The notes beneath the pieces are model-generated. The model saw nothing but the letters and a program-made list of their open reading frames with translations, ran no database searches and was not told the origin of the DNA. Positions 10,996 to 22,440 of a stretch of DNA of 64,000 nt are shown one piece after another (the stretch's first letter is position 1; the number at the start of each line of letters is the position of its first letter). The position numbers were made by a program, and so were the translations under genes. Source of the stretch: Isoetes taiwanensis (Eukaryota; Streptophyta; Lycopodiopsida; Isoetales; Isoetaceae); the NCBI GenBank assembly GCA_021234155.1, contig JAJEKV010000026.1, forward strand, positions 372,001 through 436,000, given 5' to 3'.

Positions 10996-13810
10996 ATGCA
11001 GAGTAAGTATATTAGCATATGCAATAATCTGACCCGCTGTGTAATGTGGTTTGATTGTCATATGTCACTGACACCTTTACAAAGTTTCCAACTCATGGAA
11101 TGTCACTAATACTTCAGTTCAGTTTAACGGGGTAGAAGGGTAGATCGTAGTTCCTTTCCTTTCTTTCTTTCTAATTTATGTGGATCGCAGATCCGATGCA
11201 ATCTCTTTTTGAGTCACCATTTGAATATCATCTACCCTTTCAAAAACTCCGTAACACTGAACCATATGTTGTGATTTTGCGCAGAAGCAGGCAAGATCTG
11301 AATCTCCTTGATAATGTGATTTTTTCATCATACTTATCCTCAATAATCTTTAAGGCATACAAAGCTTTACGGCAAAATCCTGTTGTCGAATCTTGCTAAA
11401 GAACACAAACCTGGAAGAAAAAATATAAGCTTGCATAATCGAATGCTTGAAATCGGTGGAATTGTGGTCGAATGAAACTCCCTATTGCACAATCTATTAT
11501 GTGAAGGGCAATCAAAAACACATTGTTCAATTCGAGCCAAGAAAGAGTAAGGTCCTACCTCAAGAAGGGTGATCTATGGATAATCCCCAATTGAAGGCAT
11601 GATCCTGCTAAACATTTGCCATGGTGATAGAACTCATGCCATCGCAGGAATAGTTGTTCGTACTTTGTTTCTGATGATGGAATAGAGAACCAATAAAATA
11701 AATACAAAACCTCCTTCCCTATTTCTACAAGCTGTTCATAGATATTGAACCGTAAAGGACGGTTAGGCTGCATTCAGCCTTATCCGCCAATGTTACGTCG
11801 CCACGTGTCATATTTTCTTTTTGTGGATTTCTCCTGGCGTGGTTCTGGTCTACATTCTGTTATTGCTGGTCGACATTCTGAATCTTGTTCTGCTCTTGCT
11901 CCACATTACGTACATAAAGAACATGCACGCAGATCCACATGGCGTGATCAGCGGCTGAAATGCACGACCTAACTTATCCCTTCACGTTAATCGAATGGCA
12001 TTTGGGCTTGATTCAGCCTTGATCAAACCGGCCTCCGCCTCGGGCGTCGGCCGATTTTCTGCTTTTGGAATCAACTCTCCAACCGGCCATTCCCTATCTG
12101 GAAGAGCAACCATGTCTGTACATCCGAGGGGTTCTGGCAACCAAGAGAAACCCCATAATGATGCCGCCCTGGAAAATTTCGAGCATTCTTTCGTGCTCTC
12201 TATCATAGTGGGCTCTAGAAAGATAGTCGGGACAGTAGGAAAAAGGCAAGCAAATATGAAAATGACACCACGTTGGCATAATAATAGTACATATTTGAAA
12301 TTTTTGGACAAAAGGGTATGTTGGGTCGTCGATAGTTGAAAAGAGACAGTTGGGGCAGAGGGACAGACAAACACCACAATTTTATAATATTATGGGGACT
12401 CGTAATCTCAGCTTAATGGCTCGCTTTGAGTATCTCCGGCATTACAGAAGGTCGATTTAACTCTCAACTACATTTTAATACATCTCTTAGATTGACAACT
12501 TCAACATACAAAATAAATATACAACATGCTTGTCAAATGAAAAGATACAATCATAAAGTACAACCATTGATTTTCTTCTAACGTAACACAATTGCATTTT
12601 ATAGTTCGATTGTAATCATGCAGATGAACTAACTAATAACAATTAAGATATTATTACACACTATAAAATCATCAAAGCTTCGACATGATTTAGGACCATA
12701 GAGTATCCTGACCAAACTTCCTTGGCTCGGTTACTTATAAACCAACATTCCCTGGCCCTTCTCAATATAATATCCTATAAGATCGACCAAGTTTTTACGA
12801 TGGAGCCTTCTTAACAGCAAAATTATCGTCACAGGTGCTTCCAAGGATATAGCCAATACTAACGGGCCTTGACGAACATCCATGAGCATGGGAGATTGCC
12901 AGTAGACCACTAGGTGGTTGGAGATGGCTACCAGACTATAAATCCGTAATCAGTCTATGGGGACTATTTCGGGAAAGTTGTAAGTCGCGCCGAGGGATCA
13001 ACTTGTGGCATGTAAATGCTATTTTCTTAGTTAAGGGAAGTGAATTTAAATGTTTATGTTAAAAGGGTGCCATGTGTCATCATGAGATGAGGTTGGGAAC
13101 AAAACTAGATTGTCCAATTTGTGTGAAGAGCTTTCTGCTCGGATGTAAATGACAGAGCTGCAGGTTCGGTCAATTGTGGATTCTAGATGCCTGATGTGTA
13201 TTAGCATGCAAGGGTTGTATTTGATCCCAATTGCATGCAAAAGTGCTCCAAAAGCACTATAAATAGAAATGGATGGGTTTTGTGAAGGACCATTCCGAAT
13301 TAGAAAGAGCTTGTAAGTGCTCTGGGCTGCTTTATTCTTGTAATTCAAAGCTGATCTAATCATAACAGATCAAATCCGACCTCTGGAATATAGAAGATCT
13401 AAGATTTACTTTGCTTCCAGGGCTCAAATTGTTGTAGAAACGACATTTTTGAGTCCCCATTTTGGATTCTAAGCATCTAGAACGTCCTTTGAGCAATAGA
13501 TCCGTTGTGCTCTAATCTATGTCTGGACCTCATCTCCCACATTCCAACTAGCCATGGCCACTTATGTAGCCCCTTACACTGATCCCAATTTGGATGTCCA
13601 GCCCCCCAAAACCCAACCTCATGCCCAGGCACACTAACAACCTGACGGCCCCTCACACGATGAGCTCTCTTGGAGGGCCAAGTGGAGAACCTTTGTTGTC
13701 TGGTCTAGCGCAAAAATGCCTCAGACCAGATTGCAAAGGCAATGGAGATGCCTGTTCTATAAGGAGGGAGGCATGGGCGAAGGCTATTCTTTGGTTAATA
13801 GTAACACTCT
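10996..13810. other. Gene-less stretch with a short GC-richer block
   Basis: No gene recognised. Around 11960-12390 the base composition is higher in GC and overlapping frames are open on both strands (131 codons minus, 114 codons plus). Neither resembles a known family, and mutual openness of complementary frames is weak evidence of coding. It may be a captured or decayed gene piece. Confidence 0.4.
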
Positions 13811-13811
13811 A

Positions 13812-14234
13812 AGTGTTGTTAATGAAGCTAGGCTTCATTTGATCTCTAAGAGATCAATTGATAGCACTAGAGATCTGGAATCTAGAGGTGCTATATAAGA
13901 AGTAGGCTTCTTTATATCTTCTCAAGAAGATCTAATACAGTACCAGAGTATTGGTGTGTATGTAAAGCTTGACTTCAATCCCTCAGCAAGTTTATCTGGG
14001 ATTGCAATTAGCAATATTGGATATTATTATTAAGAAGCGAGGCTTTTTATTGGTCTTTGGGAGATCAATCCAATCAATTATGGGGGGATCTGGGATCCAT
14101 AGGTGAGGGTGGTAAATGAATTGGGCATTTTTATTTTCTCCTATTGTAAGGCCGTAGTTTGCGACCCACACTATACCTATTAGATTCGTGGATCCAGCCA
14201 AGGATTGGAAAAGCGATTGACAATGGTATCAGAG
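13812..14234 (+). mobile_element. Probable LTR with tRNA-Met primer-binding site
   Basis: The motif TGGTATCAGAGC at 14223-14234 is the plant initiator tRNA-Met primer-binding site and is preceded by GATTGACAA. Upstream, a candidate LTR starts at TGTTGTTAATGAAG (13812) and holds a TATA-like GCTATATAAG near 13891. No gag or pol follows and no second LTR was found, so this would be the left end of a decayed element. The start is chosen by the TG dinucleotide and is uncertain. Confidence 0.45.
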
Positions 14235-14528
14235 CGAGTTGTTCACTTCTATTGGCAATTGATGAGGTCAATTGTGGGATGTTACACATTGAAAGAGATT
14301 ATGATTGGTAGAGGACTAATCATAATGCATGACGATAGTATTAGTATTGTTGTTAGTTTTGAAAGTATATCTTATTTTAATTTTATCCCGATGCTGATGC
14401 AGGTAAGATGCACATAATAGAAAGCAGAGATACAGATCCGAAGTCAGAGCTTTTGGCAGAAGATGCTTCAGTGGCAACAAGGCAGTTATGGTGACTTCTT
14501 GCTTCTCTTCTTCCTCCTTCCCACTTCT

Positions 14529-14725
14529 TATTGAAACTAAGCAAAAGTATATAAAAGACTAGAATAAAGGAAGTAATCCCAAAGACTCACGCAATGTATT
14601 GAATATGAACACTTATATAAGTACATAGAAAAAGGCATGCCTAAAGGCATGTTCAAATATGGAAAAGGCATGTCTAAACTTGGAAGAGCTAAGTTTAGAT
14701 GAGAGCCCAACGTGGCATCTCAACA
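14529..14725 (-). repeat. 3' LTR of the copia element
   Basis: 197 bases. On the minus strand it starts TGTTGAGATGCC and ends TAGTTTCAATA, so the outer dinucleotides are TG...TA, not TG...CA. It carries an insertion of about 15 bases relative to the other LTR (GCAAAAGTATATAA region near 14541) and otherwise differs at only a few positions. Confidence 0.9.
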
Positions 14726-14919
14726 CCCCTCCACAACGTTGGCCTCTCAATAAAAGAGAACCAAAAATACAATATATAAAATGTCATATACAATTACTCA
14801 GAAGGTGACCAAGGATGCACACACCAAACATCCCCCCTTGCAACCTTGGTCATGTGCCCGGGCTAAAAAACCGTTTGTGGGAATCAAAAGGAAAAACCAT
14901 GGTACCCTTCAAAACAAAA

Positions 14920-17165
14920 CTAAGTAGAAGAAGAATTAAGAAGCTGCAATTGACTAGTAAAATCTTCATGCTTGGTCGTAGATAATGCTTTAGTGAATAT
15001 ATCTGCTATCATATTATTTGTAGGACAATACTGTAACACAATTGTCTTCTTCTTGACTTCCAATTTAATGTAGTGATAATGAATCTCAATATGCTTAGAT
15101 TTTGAATGGAAAACCTCATCCGTAGTCAACGAAATAGCACTTTGATTATCACAATATAAAACCGTTGGGCTAATCAAAACCTGCTGAAAAGATTGAAGTA
15201 GACGTCGTAACCATATCAACTCTCTACTTGCCATACTAGCTGCAACATATTCTGCTTCAGTAGTAGATTCCGCAACACAATGTTATTTCTTACTGTACCA
15301 AGATATCAAAGAATGATCTATAAAGAAACGTGCACCACTTGTGGAACGAAAAGTGTCAGGGCAACCTCCCCAATCAGCATCAGTATAACCAACCAAATGT
15401 GAACCATCAGAACCTATATCTTGACGAGCATATGTCAAAGCATGATTTATAGTGCTTTTAAGATAGCGAAGAACTCGTTTAGCTGCATTCCAATGCTGAC
15501 GCCCTGGATTAGACATAAATTGTCCCAATGTGTTAACAACATAACTTATATCTGGTCTCGTAGCATGTCCTAAGTACGTTAGAGCACCAACAAGACTTGC
15601 ATATGGATAGTTAGCCATATCAAGACGCTCGGCTTCTGTTTGAGGACACATCTACTTAGTCAACTTAACATTAGGCCCCAATGGTGTTAACTGAGGTTTA
15701 GCATTAGCCATGTCATATTTATCAAGTAACTCAGAAATATATTTTGGTTGACTCAATCTTATGCAACCTTCTTGACGTTCTATTTGAAGTCCAAGACAAG
15801 ATTTGATAGAACCAAGATCAACCATATCAAACGCAGCTCCAAGGTTGGCCTTGCACTTATTAAGAAACGGAAGATCATTCGATACTAAAATAATATCATC
15901 AACATAAAGCGCAATGAAAGTGAAGACATCACCAACTTTTTTATAATAAAGGTTTGCATCAGCAGTAGTGGGTAAGTAACCATCAGAAATAAGAAATGCA
16001 TGCATCTTCTTATACCAAGCACGTGATGCTTGTTTTAAACCATACAGAGCTTTCCTTAATTTGCAAACCTAATTTGCAAACCAGATTCGTTTGACCTGTA
16101 CACTTATAACCATCAGGTTGTGCCATATAAATATCTTCTGTAAGATCTCCATCTAGAAATGCTGTTTTAACATTTATTTGATGAATATAGAGATTATGAT
16201 TAACTGCAAATGCTAACAAATCACGCACAGTTGCAAGATGCACTACAGGCGAGAATGTTTCATGATAATCAACTCCAGCAATTTGATAAAACCCTTTTGC
16301 AACCAACCTTGCTTTAGATCTGTCAAAAGTACCATCTGCTTTAGTTATGACTCGAAAAACTCACTTACATTTTATAGCTTTACGACCAGAAAGAAGGGGT
16401 ACTAAATCCCAAGTGCCTTTACTAATCAAAGAATGATATTCAGCATCCATTGCTTGTTGCCAATGTTCACGTTCATCAGAATTTAGAGCATCATGAATAG
16501 TAACAGGCTCAGTAACAGACACAAAAGTATAATAATCATGCAAAGTAACTGGAGGATGCCGTCTAGTAATACGAGTGTCATGAAATTCTTGTTGAGATAT
16601 AACTCTAGAGGATTGTGCAGAATTATCTTCAGGTGATATAGTGTAATGATCATCTAGTGAAATAATATTCTCATGTAACTGATCAGATAAATCTTCATAC
16701 TCTCCTCTAACACTATCAGGTAAATCCAAGATATCAGGTAAAGTAGAAGGTTGATGTGACGGTACTTTCTCAATATCACTCTCATTGAAAATATTTGCAT
16801 CAGAATACTCACGAAAATTTGATAAAACATCATGATCATTAGATTGCGAAGGAGATTGGATCATAACATTTTCATTAACAACAGTATCTCTATAACGGCA
16901 TAACACAACCTCTCCAGAAACCAAATCAAATAGTCGATAGGCAGGTGCATTATCAGCATAACCTAAAAAGACAACCTTTTGAGCAACTGGCTGTAACTTA
17001 GTCCGTTTATCCTTAGGAATATAAGCATAAGCCTGAGATCCAAATACTTTAAAATGTTCAACTGTAGGCTTTTTTCCATGCCATACCTCAAACGGTGTTA
17101 AACCATCAACAGAAGAAGAAGATATACAATTCTGAACATAAACTGTTGTACTTGCTGCTCTGATA
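14920..17165 (-). pseudogene. Copia pol remnant (integrase end, RT, RNase H)
   Basis: Read on the minus strand from 17165: the integrase tail (LTPFEVWHGKKPTVEHFKVF, then VFLGYADNAPAYRLFD), a variable linker, and the RT start near 16480 (DALNSDEREHWQQAMDAEY). It continues with FSPVVHLATVRDLLAFAVN and TAFLDGDLTEDIYM (16010-16306), the catalytic ALYVDDIILVSND (about 15890-15930), and RNase H with GYTDADWGGCPDTFRSTSG and MASRELIWLRRLL. Stops or frameshifts at about 16361, 16306, 16008, 15652 and 15283 break the frame into five pieces. The protein cannot be made as one chain, and no gag is present. Confidence 0.88.
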
Positions 17166-17168
17166 CCA

Positions 17169-17350
17169 TATTGAAACTAAAGACTAGAACAAAGGAAGTA
17201 ATCCCAAAGACTCAAACAATGTATTGAATATGAACACTTATATAAGTACATAGAAAAAGGCATGCCTAAAGGCATGTCCAAATATGGAAAAGGCATGTCT
17301 AAACTTGGAAGAGCTAAGTTTAGATGAGAGCCCAATGTGGCATCTCAACA
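17169..17350 (-). repeat. 5' LTR of the copia element
   Basis: 182 bases, the partner of 14529-14725, with the same start and end words. Its inner edge directly precedes the primer-binding site. Confidence 0.9.
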
Positions 17351-17355
17351 CTTCT

Positions 17356-19260
17356 TTCCTTCCTGTCTTTTGCAGGTCCGGCGGCTCAAAAGAGGAAGCA
17401 GAGGCTTGGTAGCAATCATACAGAAGAAAATGGCAGCAAAGGACGTCAACAAGACCTTTTCATTTTCACTTTTTTTTTCCCACGTTCTTGATTCTTCTGC
17501 AAGTTCAATTTTGGCACAGAGCAGAGATCTTTTGATTAGTGCATTGCGAAATTCTTATGGATAGAAGCTTCAGTGATTCTGGAATCCACAATAAAGCTCT
17601 GCTCATAAGAACAGAGCTCCAAATCAAGCTGTTCAAGATCGGGACATCTGATAGGGATCTGAATGAGCCAATTCGGCCTTGGCATCTTAGATAAACACTA
17701 CAAAAGTGGCTAAGATTATATCTGATGAAGCTTGCAGATGCACATGCGTAGATCCAGAATGTCTTCCTCAACATTTTAACCACCAAAGCCTTGCTCCGCT
17801 TCAAGCTGGGACTTATAACAATTTTGCACACACAAACTACTGCTCAGCAATGCTCTTTTGAAATAGGAATGACATTGAATGCTCCCAAATAACTTTGCGG
17901 TATAAAAAATGATCCCAGGAAAGAATATGATCTCGGTAGAACCTCCATTCTATTGTCGGATTTTTCCATTCCGCAAACAGGTGGCCTCAAAAGGCAAACA
18001 AGAGATCAATTTGATGCTGCTACATCATGAATCGAATAGAAGGGATTGGAATGCCCAGGGATTTCACCAATTAAAACCATATGATACATGTGCGTGCCTG
18101 GTTAGGGGTTTTATTTTTTTGAACACATCCGTATACGGTCGAAGCACAATACGTCTGCACCGCCATTTTTCTGCAAGGGGTCGAGAAAGGGAAGGCTGGG
18201 CAGTATCTCTCCACCTATATGATACTTTAGGCATTCTTTAAGATCCGGCTCCCAACTTCATCCGACATCAGGTAGCAAGTTTTTCAAAGGCTTCCCGTTT
18301 CTTCATTTCTTCATTTGATTTTTTAAGTTTTAGGTCTTCAGGAGCATCGCCATTACTTTGACATCCAAAATGATCTTCAGGAGCATCACCATTACTTTCA
18401 CATCGCCTATATCTGTTCAAGACTCTGCCCGAGACTTTGCTCAAGGTTTAGAAAAAATCACATCTGCATTTTGTTTTACTGCTTTCAAATATTAAGCATT
18501 CTCTCTTCATAATCATCATCTTTATCATTTTGATCTTTGTATCTTCATGCTTTCTTTTTTATCATTTAGGTTCTTTTCATCATGCGGAGAGTTCTTCGGC
18601 AACCAAACGGCTCCTATGGACAAACATCAAATGCCCAAGCTAGGAGCAACGCAAATCAAGTAATAACCTTAAGAGAGATCTACTTATAATGATGTCCATT
18701 CAAATAATAAAGGAATTTCAGGATGAAATATATAGAAGAGATGATAGATTCTGCCTTAAGTTGCTTAGTTTGCCTAGTTAATAAGCTATTTTATGCTTAA
18801 AAAGTCATGATATTTTTAGTTTAGATCTAGATTTGCATTGTTATTCTAAGTCTGACTGTTGGCTTTAGTTATCTCAGGTTCATAGAATAGTTTGCTACAA
18901 AAACGTGCCTGATACTGGTTCTATATGCTCATGGCAAATATAGGTTGAATAGATAGATGGCCTAAGTTATGACTATTTCCAACCTATTGAATATGGTCTT
19001 TTGATTCGATAGGCATTAGTATAATGATCAAAAATTGGTCTGAGCTTTAGACATGAGGATGAATATGCATATAGTTGTAGCTCATAGGCTAAATTTAGTT
19101 GCCGACTGACAGAGGCTAAAGGTTGCTAGTGGCACATCTGCCACTAGTTAAATGAGTTCAAGATTTAAACTGTTAAAGTGACCATATTGTGGAAACTATG
19201 TTCATTGTTTTACAAAAGCTGGTATACAGAATGCTAACTATTTACATCTAGGACACACTA
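17356..19260. other. Stretch without a recognisable gene
   Basis: Continuous with 14410-14523 once the copia element is removed. Frames are short and unrecognised. A 36-base phrase (GATCTTCAGGAGCATC...CCATTACTTT) is repeated at about 18337 and 18371. Confidence 0.4.
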
Positions 19261-19262
19261 TG

Positions 19263-19656
19263 TGCACAATCATGTAAAATATATTATTAGATGGTTTTTA
19301 AGGGGGTCGAATGAATATCGACCAAATGCCCTCGTGCTCCTAAGCCCAGGGCGAATAGGCTGGAACCGATCCGGAACCACCTGCTATCGGTCCGGATTGG
19401 ATCTATAAGATCTAAGATCAAGATGTATTTGTTCGAACTGATCGGAGGTATTAGTTGCAGGGGAATTCTGGAGATTAGTCTTCATTGCTGTCTCGAAGAA
19501 TATCGATCAATACCTTAGATTAATGTATTGACTTATTTGCATATGTATTGTTTAAACATATTGCAATGGTTGAGAACTTCATGAGCTAGTTGCCTTATAA
19601 GTTATTGTATGCTTGTGATTATTCTGTTATATCTAACAAGTTGAGCTTGTTTAACA
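19263..19656 (+). repeat. 5' LTR (truncated at its outer end)
   Basis: Ends GCTTGTTTAACA just before the primer-binding site. It matches the minus-strand LTR at 45992-46558 from AATCATGTAAAATAT onward with about six differences, but the outer 170 bases or so of that LTR are absent here. Upstream of 19263 the sequence is unrelated. Confidence 0.82.
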
Positions 19657-19672
19657 TTGGTATCAGAGCCAG

Positions 19673-20638
19673 ATGGCAACTAGGCTTGGTTCATCATTAT
19701 TAAATGGTGTTGAGGTGTTTCAAGGTGAAGCTGGATTCCAGGCTTGGAAGGAAAGGATGAAAGATGTGCCGATGGCAGAAGATCTATGGGATCTTGTAGC
19801 AGGCGAAAATGCTGAAGAAGCAGAGAGCAGTACCACCAACACAAGAGATGGAAGTGCAAGTGAATCATCAATCAATGCTGGTGCAAGTGGTAGCAACACC
19901 AAAAGATCACATCAAGCAAGGTGCATTATTGCTAGTAAGTTAAGTTCTAGCATTATGTTTAAAATTGAGATGTGGGAATTTCTAATCAGAAATTATGAGG
20001 TTAAAAACTCCTCTCAAATTGAATTGCTTGATAGGGAGCTGAGAAGGTTGAAGTTCAAAGAAGAAGATAACTTGACTGTATTTTTCCAAAGGTATGATAA
20101 CATTGTTGCAGATCTTGAGGCCACTGGAGTACCTACTACTAAAGATTTCCATGTACTCTCTTTTTTAAGAGCTTTTTCTGAGTATGAACAGCTGGCTACT
20201 TTGGTAAGATCTGTTGCAAGAAATCGTGAAAAAGCTGAGTTAATGATTAGGACAGAAATTGAACAGCAAAAAATTTTAAAGGGAGATGAAGAGAATGCTG
20301 AGATCTTGTTTGCAGGGAAAAAGAAGGGAAGATTTGGAAATGAAAGAAAAAAAGTAGGGCCATGCTATGGATGTAATTCTTATGGCCATTTAAAAACAAA
20401 ATGTCCTAAGCTGAAAGAGAAAAGGTGTTTTAATTGTGATGGTTATGGTCATATAGCAGCTGCATGTCCAAGCCCAAGGGGTGCTGGCAAAAATAAAGAT
20501 AAGGGCAAGGGAGACACAAGTTCAGGTAGGAAAAATAATAACATGAGGAGCAAATCTGATGGAACCAGCAGTGTCAATCTAACTCAAGATGTGGACAATG
20601 AAGGAGAAAACTCCGATGCGAGGTATGCACAGCTATAA
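19673..20638 (+). CDS. Copia gag polyprotein
   Basis: Open frame of 321 codons starting four bases after the primer-binding site, the expected place for gag. It has a capsid-like helical middle (MWEFLIRNYEVKN..., LRRLKFKEEDNLTVFFQRYD, LRAFSEYEQLATLVRS) matching the UBN2/gag family. Two CCHC zinc knuckles follow (CYGCNSYGHLKTKC and CFNCDGYGHIAAAC, both C-x2-C-x4-H-x4-C), with a Lys/Gly/Ser-rich end. Gag packages the element RNA into virus-like particles. The stop at 20636-20638 follows a probable frameshift near 20617: in the next frame the reading continues as EVCTAITCPISDQ into the protease, so an intact element would have gag and pol in one frame. Confidence 0.88.
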   Translation: MATRLGSSLLNGVEVFQGEAGFQAWKERMKDVPMAEDLWDLVAGENAEEAESSTTNTRDGSASESSINAGASGSNTKRSHQARCIIASKLSSSIMFKIEMWEFLIRNYEVKNSSQIELLDRELRRLKFKEEDNLTVFFQRYDNIVADLEATGVPTTKDFHVLSFLRAFSEYEQLATLVRSVARNREKAELMIRTEIEQQKILKGDEENAEILFAGKKKGRFGNERKKVGPCYGCNSYGHLKTKCPKLKEKRCFNCDGYGHIAAACPSPRGAGKNKDKGKGDTSSGRKNNNMRSKSDGTSSVNLTQDVDNEGENSDARYAQL

Positions 20639-20639
20639 C

Positions 20640-21742
20640 TTGTCCTATTTCTGATCAAACTTCTAACAAAAATGGTGATCTACTTGTGATAGATAGTGGA
20701 GCTGAGAGATCAGTAGTTAGAACCACTGATGCTCTCAAGCAAAGGAAGATAAGAACATCTACTTTTGTCCAAATGGGAGATGGAGAATTGCAAGAAATAA
20801 ACGAGTCAGGAATGCTTGAACTTTTTGACTTAGATGGAAACATAGTTAATCTTCATGATGTACTTTCTGTTCCAAATATTATAAGGAACCTCGCCAGCTT
20901 GTGGATATGGGATTCAAGCTTGTATTTGACAAGCACTGCTGTAAAGTTTATGAAAATAATAAAGTGAAGTTCCTTGCAAAACGAGTTGGTAACCTGTTTG
21001 GGTTTCACAATAAAACCTTATCTGGAAGCATAAACTTAGTAGAAATTCCAACTCTAAAACTATGGCATGAAAGATTAAGTCATGCAAACATAGACAATCT
21101 AAGAGAAATGGTGAAAAGGGGACTGATATCTGCAGCTGAAAGTAATGAATTTGTTTGTTTTGGATGCATGGTAGGCAAAAGTACAAGATTGCCTTTCAAG
21201 AAAAGACATGAACGAGCTGGAGATCTATTAGAGCTGGTGCACTCAGATCTCTGTGGACCAATCAATGTCTCAAGTCTGCGAGGCAAAAGGTACTTTATCA
21301 CTTTTATTGATGATCACTCCAGGCACACTAAATGTTTCTTAGGAAAAATCAGGCTTATAATGCTTATAGGATTTTTGAAGCAGAAGCAGAAAGAATGACT
21401 GGGAGAAAAATTAAATGTCTTAGGACAGATAGAGGGGGAGAGTTTGTTAATGACATATTCAAGAAGCATTGCAGAGAAAGAGGAATTAAAAGGCAAATTA
21501 CATGTAGTCATACTCCTCAGTAGAATGGAGTAGCTGAAAGGAAAAACATGTACATACTTGACTCTGTGAGATCAATGTTAAAACAATCTGGTTTACCCAA
21601 CTTTCTCTGGCAAGAAGCAATACAAGCAGCACTATACATTCAAAATAGGCTGCCATCATCAAGTCTTGATGGTCAGATAGCTGAAGATCTATGGAGCAAA
21701 ACATGTATAAAATATGAATACCTAAAAGCATTTGGCTGCTTG
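20640..21742 (+). pseudogene. Copia protease and integrase, truncated
   Basis: Protease motif LVIDSGAERSVVR near 20680-20715, then a segment ending NIIRNLASL, a frameshift near 20898, and the integrase zinc region (LWHERLSHANIDNL ... CFGCMVGKSTRLPF). The catalytic-core start is VHSDLCGPINVSSLRGKRYF, followed by FIDDHSR. Another frameshift occurs near 21335; then come LRTDRGGEFVN, SHTPQ, a TAG, NGVAERKN and LYIQNRLPSS. The reading ends at KAFGCL. The lesions (two frameshifts, one stop) and the missing RT/RNase H make it non-functional. Its continuation is at 48774 downward on the minus strand. Confidence 0.87.
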
Positions 21743-22090
21743 AGAACGAGGAGCATGTAATTCTAAGGTATCCTCTGTACCAAGCTTTAAGGAGAAGATT
21801 TGACATTCAAGTTACTGATCTTGTAACATTTTTCCACCTCCCAGCAACTCGCATTGCAAGCTTTTTGATGGATATATTACAGCTGAGAGAGGCAAATATA
21901 AAAATATCTAAAGGTATAATTAGTGATGGAGAAGAGAGTGAGCATGATGATGAGAATCCTCTAATGTTTAAGGGCTCATCACATGAAAATATTTTTGATT
22001 TTGAAAGTGTTTTTCTTGACATCTCATAGACCTCATAGACCTGATGGTCTCCAAAGACGGAATAATACATTTCACTTCACTTCACTTCTC
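21741..22090 (+). pseudogene. B-type LINE 3' end (displaced by inversion)
   Basis: Begins abruptly with LENEEHVILRYPLYQALRRRF, the same place as VEDEQHVLLRCPAYLEIRNRY in the LINE at 58976-62822, and runs about 95 codons to a stop near 22028. The 3' end carries the hairpin AGACC-TGAT-GGTCT at 22037-22050 and a (TTCAC)n tail at about 22070-22088. The zinc-binding cysteine of the C-terminal motif is Tyr here (RYP for RCP). The upstream body of the same LINE appears to be 48775-53960 on the minus strand; about 450 bases are missing between the two parts. Confidence 0.8.
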
Positions 22091-22440
22091 TCTCGCAGAG
22101 TACCCTCCCTCCCTCCCTCGCATGCACGCACGCACGCACAGAGTACATTTTGGAAACATCAAATGCAGAGAAAGAAACGTCTCCAGAAGTGGAAGGAGTA
22201 AAGGGCAGAGATATCGTAGTATATAGAAAAAGGGATGTTGGAGAGAGAGTCATTCCTCCACACAAAAATAGGTGGGCAAATCTAATGGAGGAGGGGGATA
22301 TGGTGGATGAAGATCCTCCTAGTCTAACTGGGGAAAAAAAATGTAAAAAGGAAAAAAAAAAGAAAAAAAAAAGGTAACAGAATCAGAATCAGAAACATGG
22401 CTGGGTAATACGAAAGGGAAAAACTTAGTGAAACATCTCC
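22091..22440 (+). other. Simple-sequence and Lys-rich region upstream of an L1 piece
   Basis: (CTCC)n and (ACGC)n runs at 22100-22140 are followed by a 75-codon frame (22150-22377) rich in Glu and Lys with RWANLMEEGDMVDEDPP. By position, just before an L1 endonuclease, this could be the end of an L1 ORF1, but I see no diagnostic motif. Confidence 0.35.

Larger units (their letters stand above)
14524..17355 (-). mobile_element. Internally deleted Ty1/copia element with TSD
   Basis: Two near-identical LTRs (14529-14725 and 17169-17350) flank a copia pol region on the minus strand. A perfect 5-base duplication CTTCT lies at 14524-14528 and 17351-17355. Inside the right (5') LTR, the minus strand reads TGGTATCAGAGC (17157-17168, primer-binding site). 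Inside the left (3') LTR it reads GTGGAGGGG (14726-14734, polypurine tract). The total of 2.8 kb is much shorter than the usual 4.5-5.5 kb, because gag, protease and most of the integrase are missing between the primer-binding site and the integrase C-terminus. Confidence 0.93.
19262..21742 (+). mobile_element. 5' half of a Ty1/copia element, cut by inversion
   Basis: A (5'-truncated) 5' LTR ending at 19656, the primer-binding site TGGTATCAGAGC at 19658-19669, gag, protease and integrase up to the codons for YLKAFGCL, where it stops abruptly at 21740-21742. The sequence that should follow is found on the opposite strand starting at 48774. The two LTR remnants (19267-19656 and 45992 to about 46378) are about 98% identical over some 390 bases. 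That is what the two LTRs of one element would show. Confidence 0.88.

Noticed and set aside
11982-12377. Open frames of 131 (minus) and 114 (plus) codons in a GC-richer block
   Set aside because: Both strands are open over the same bases, no motif is recognisable, and no splice or promoter context supports either one.
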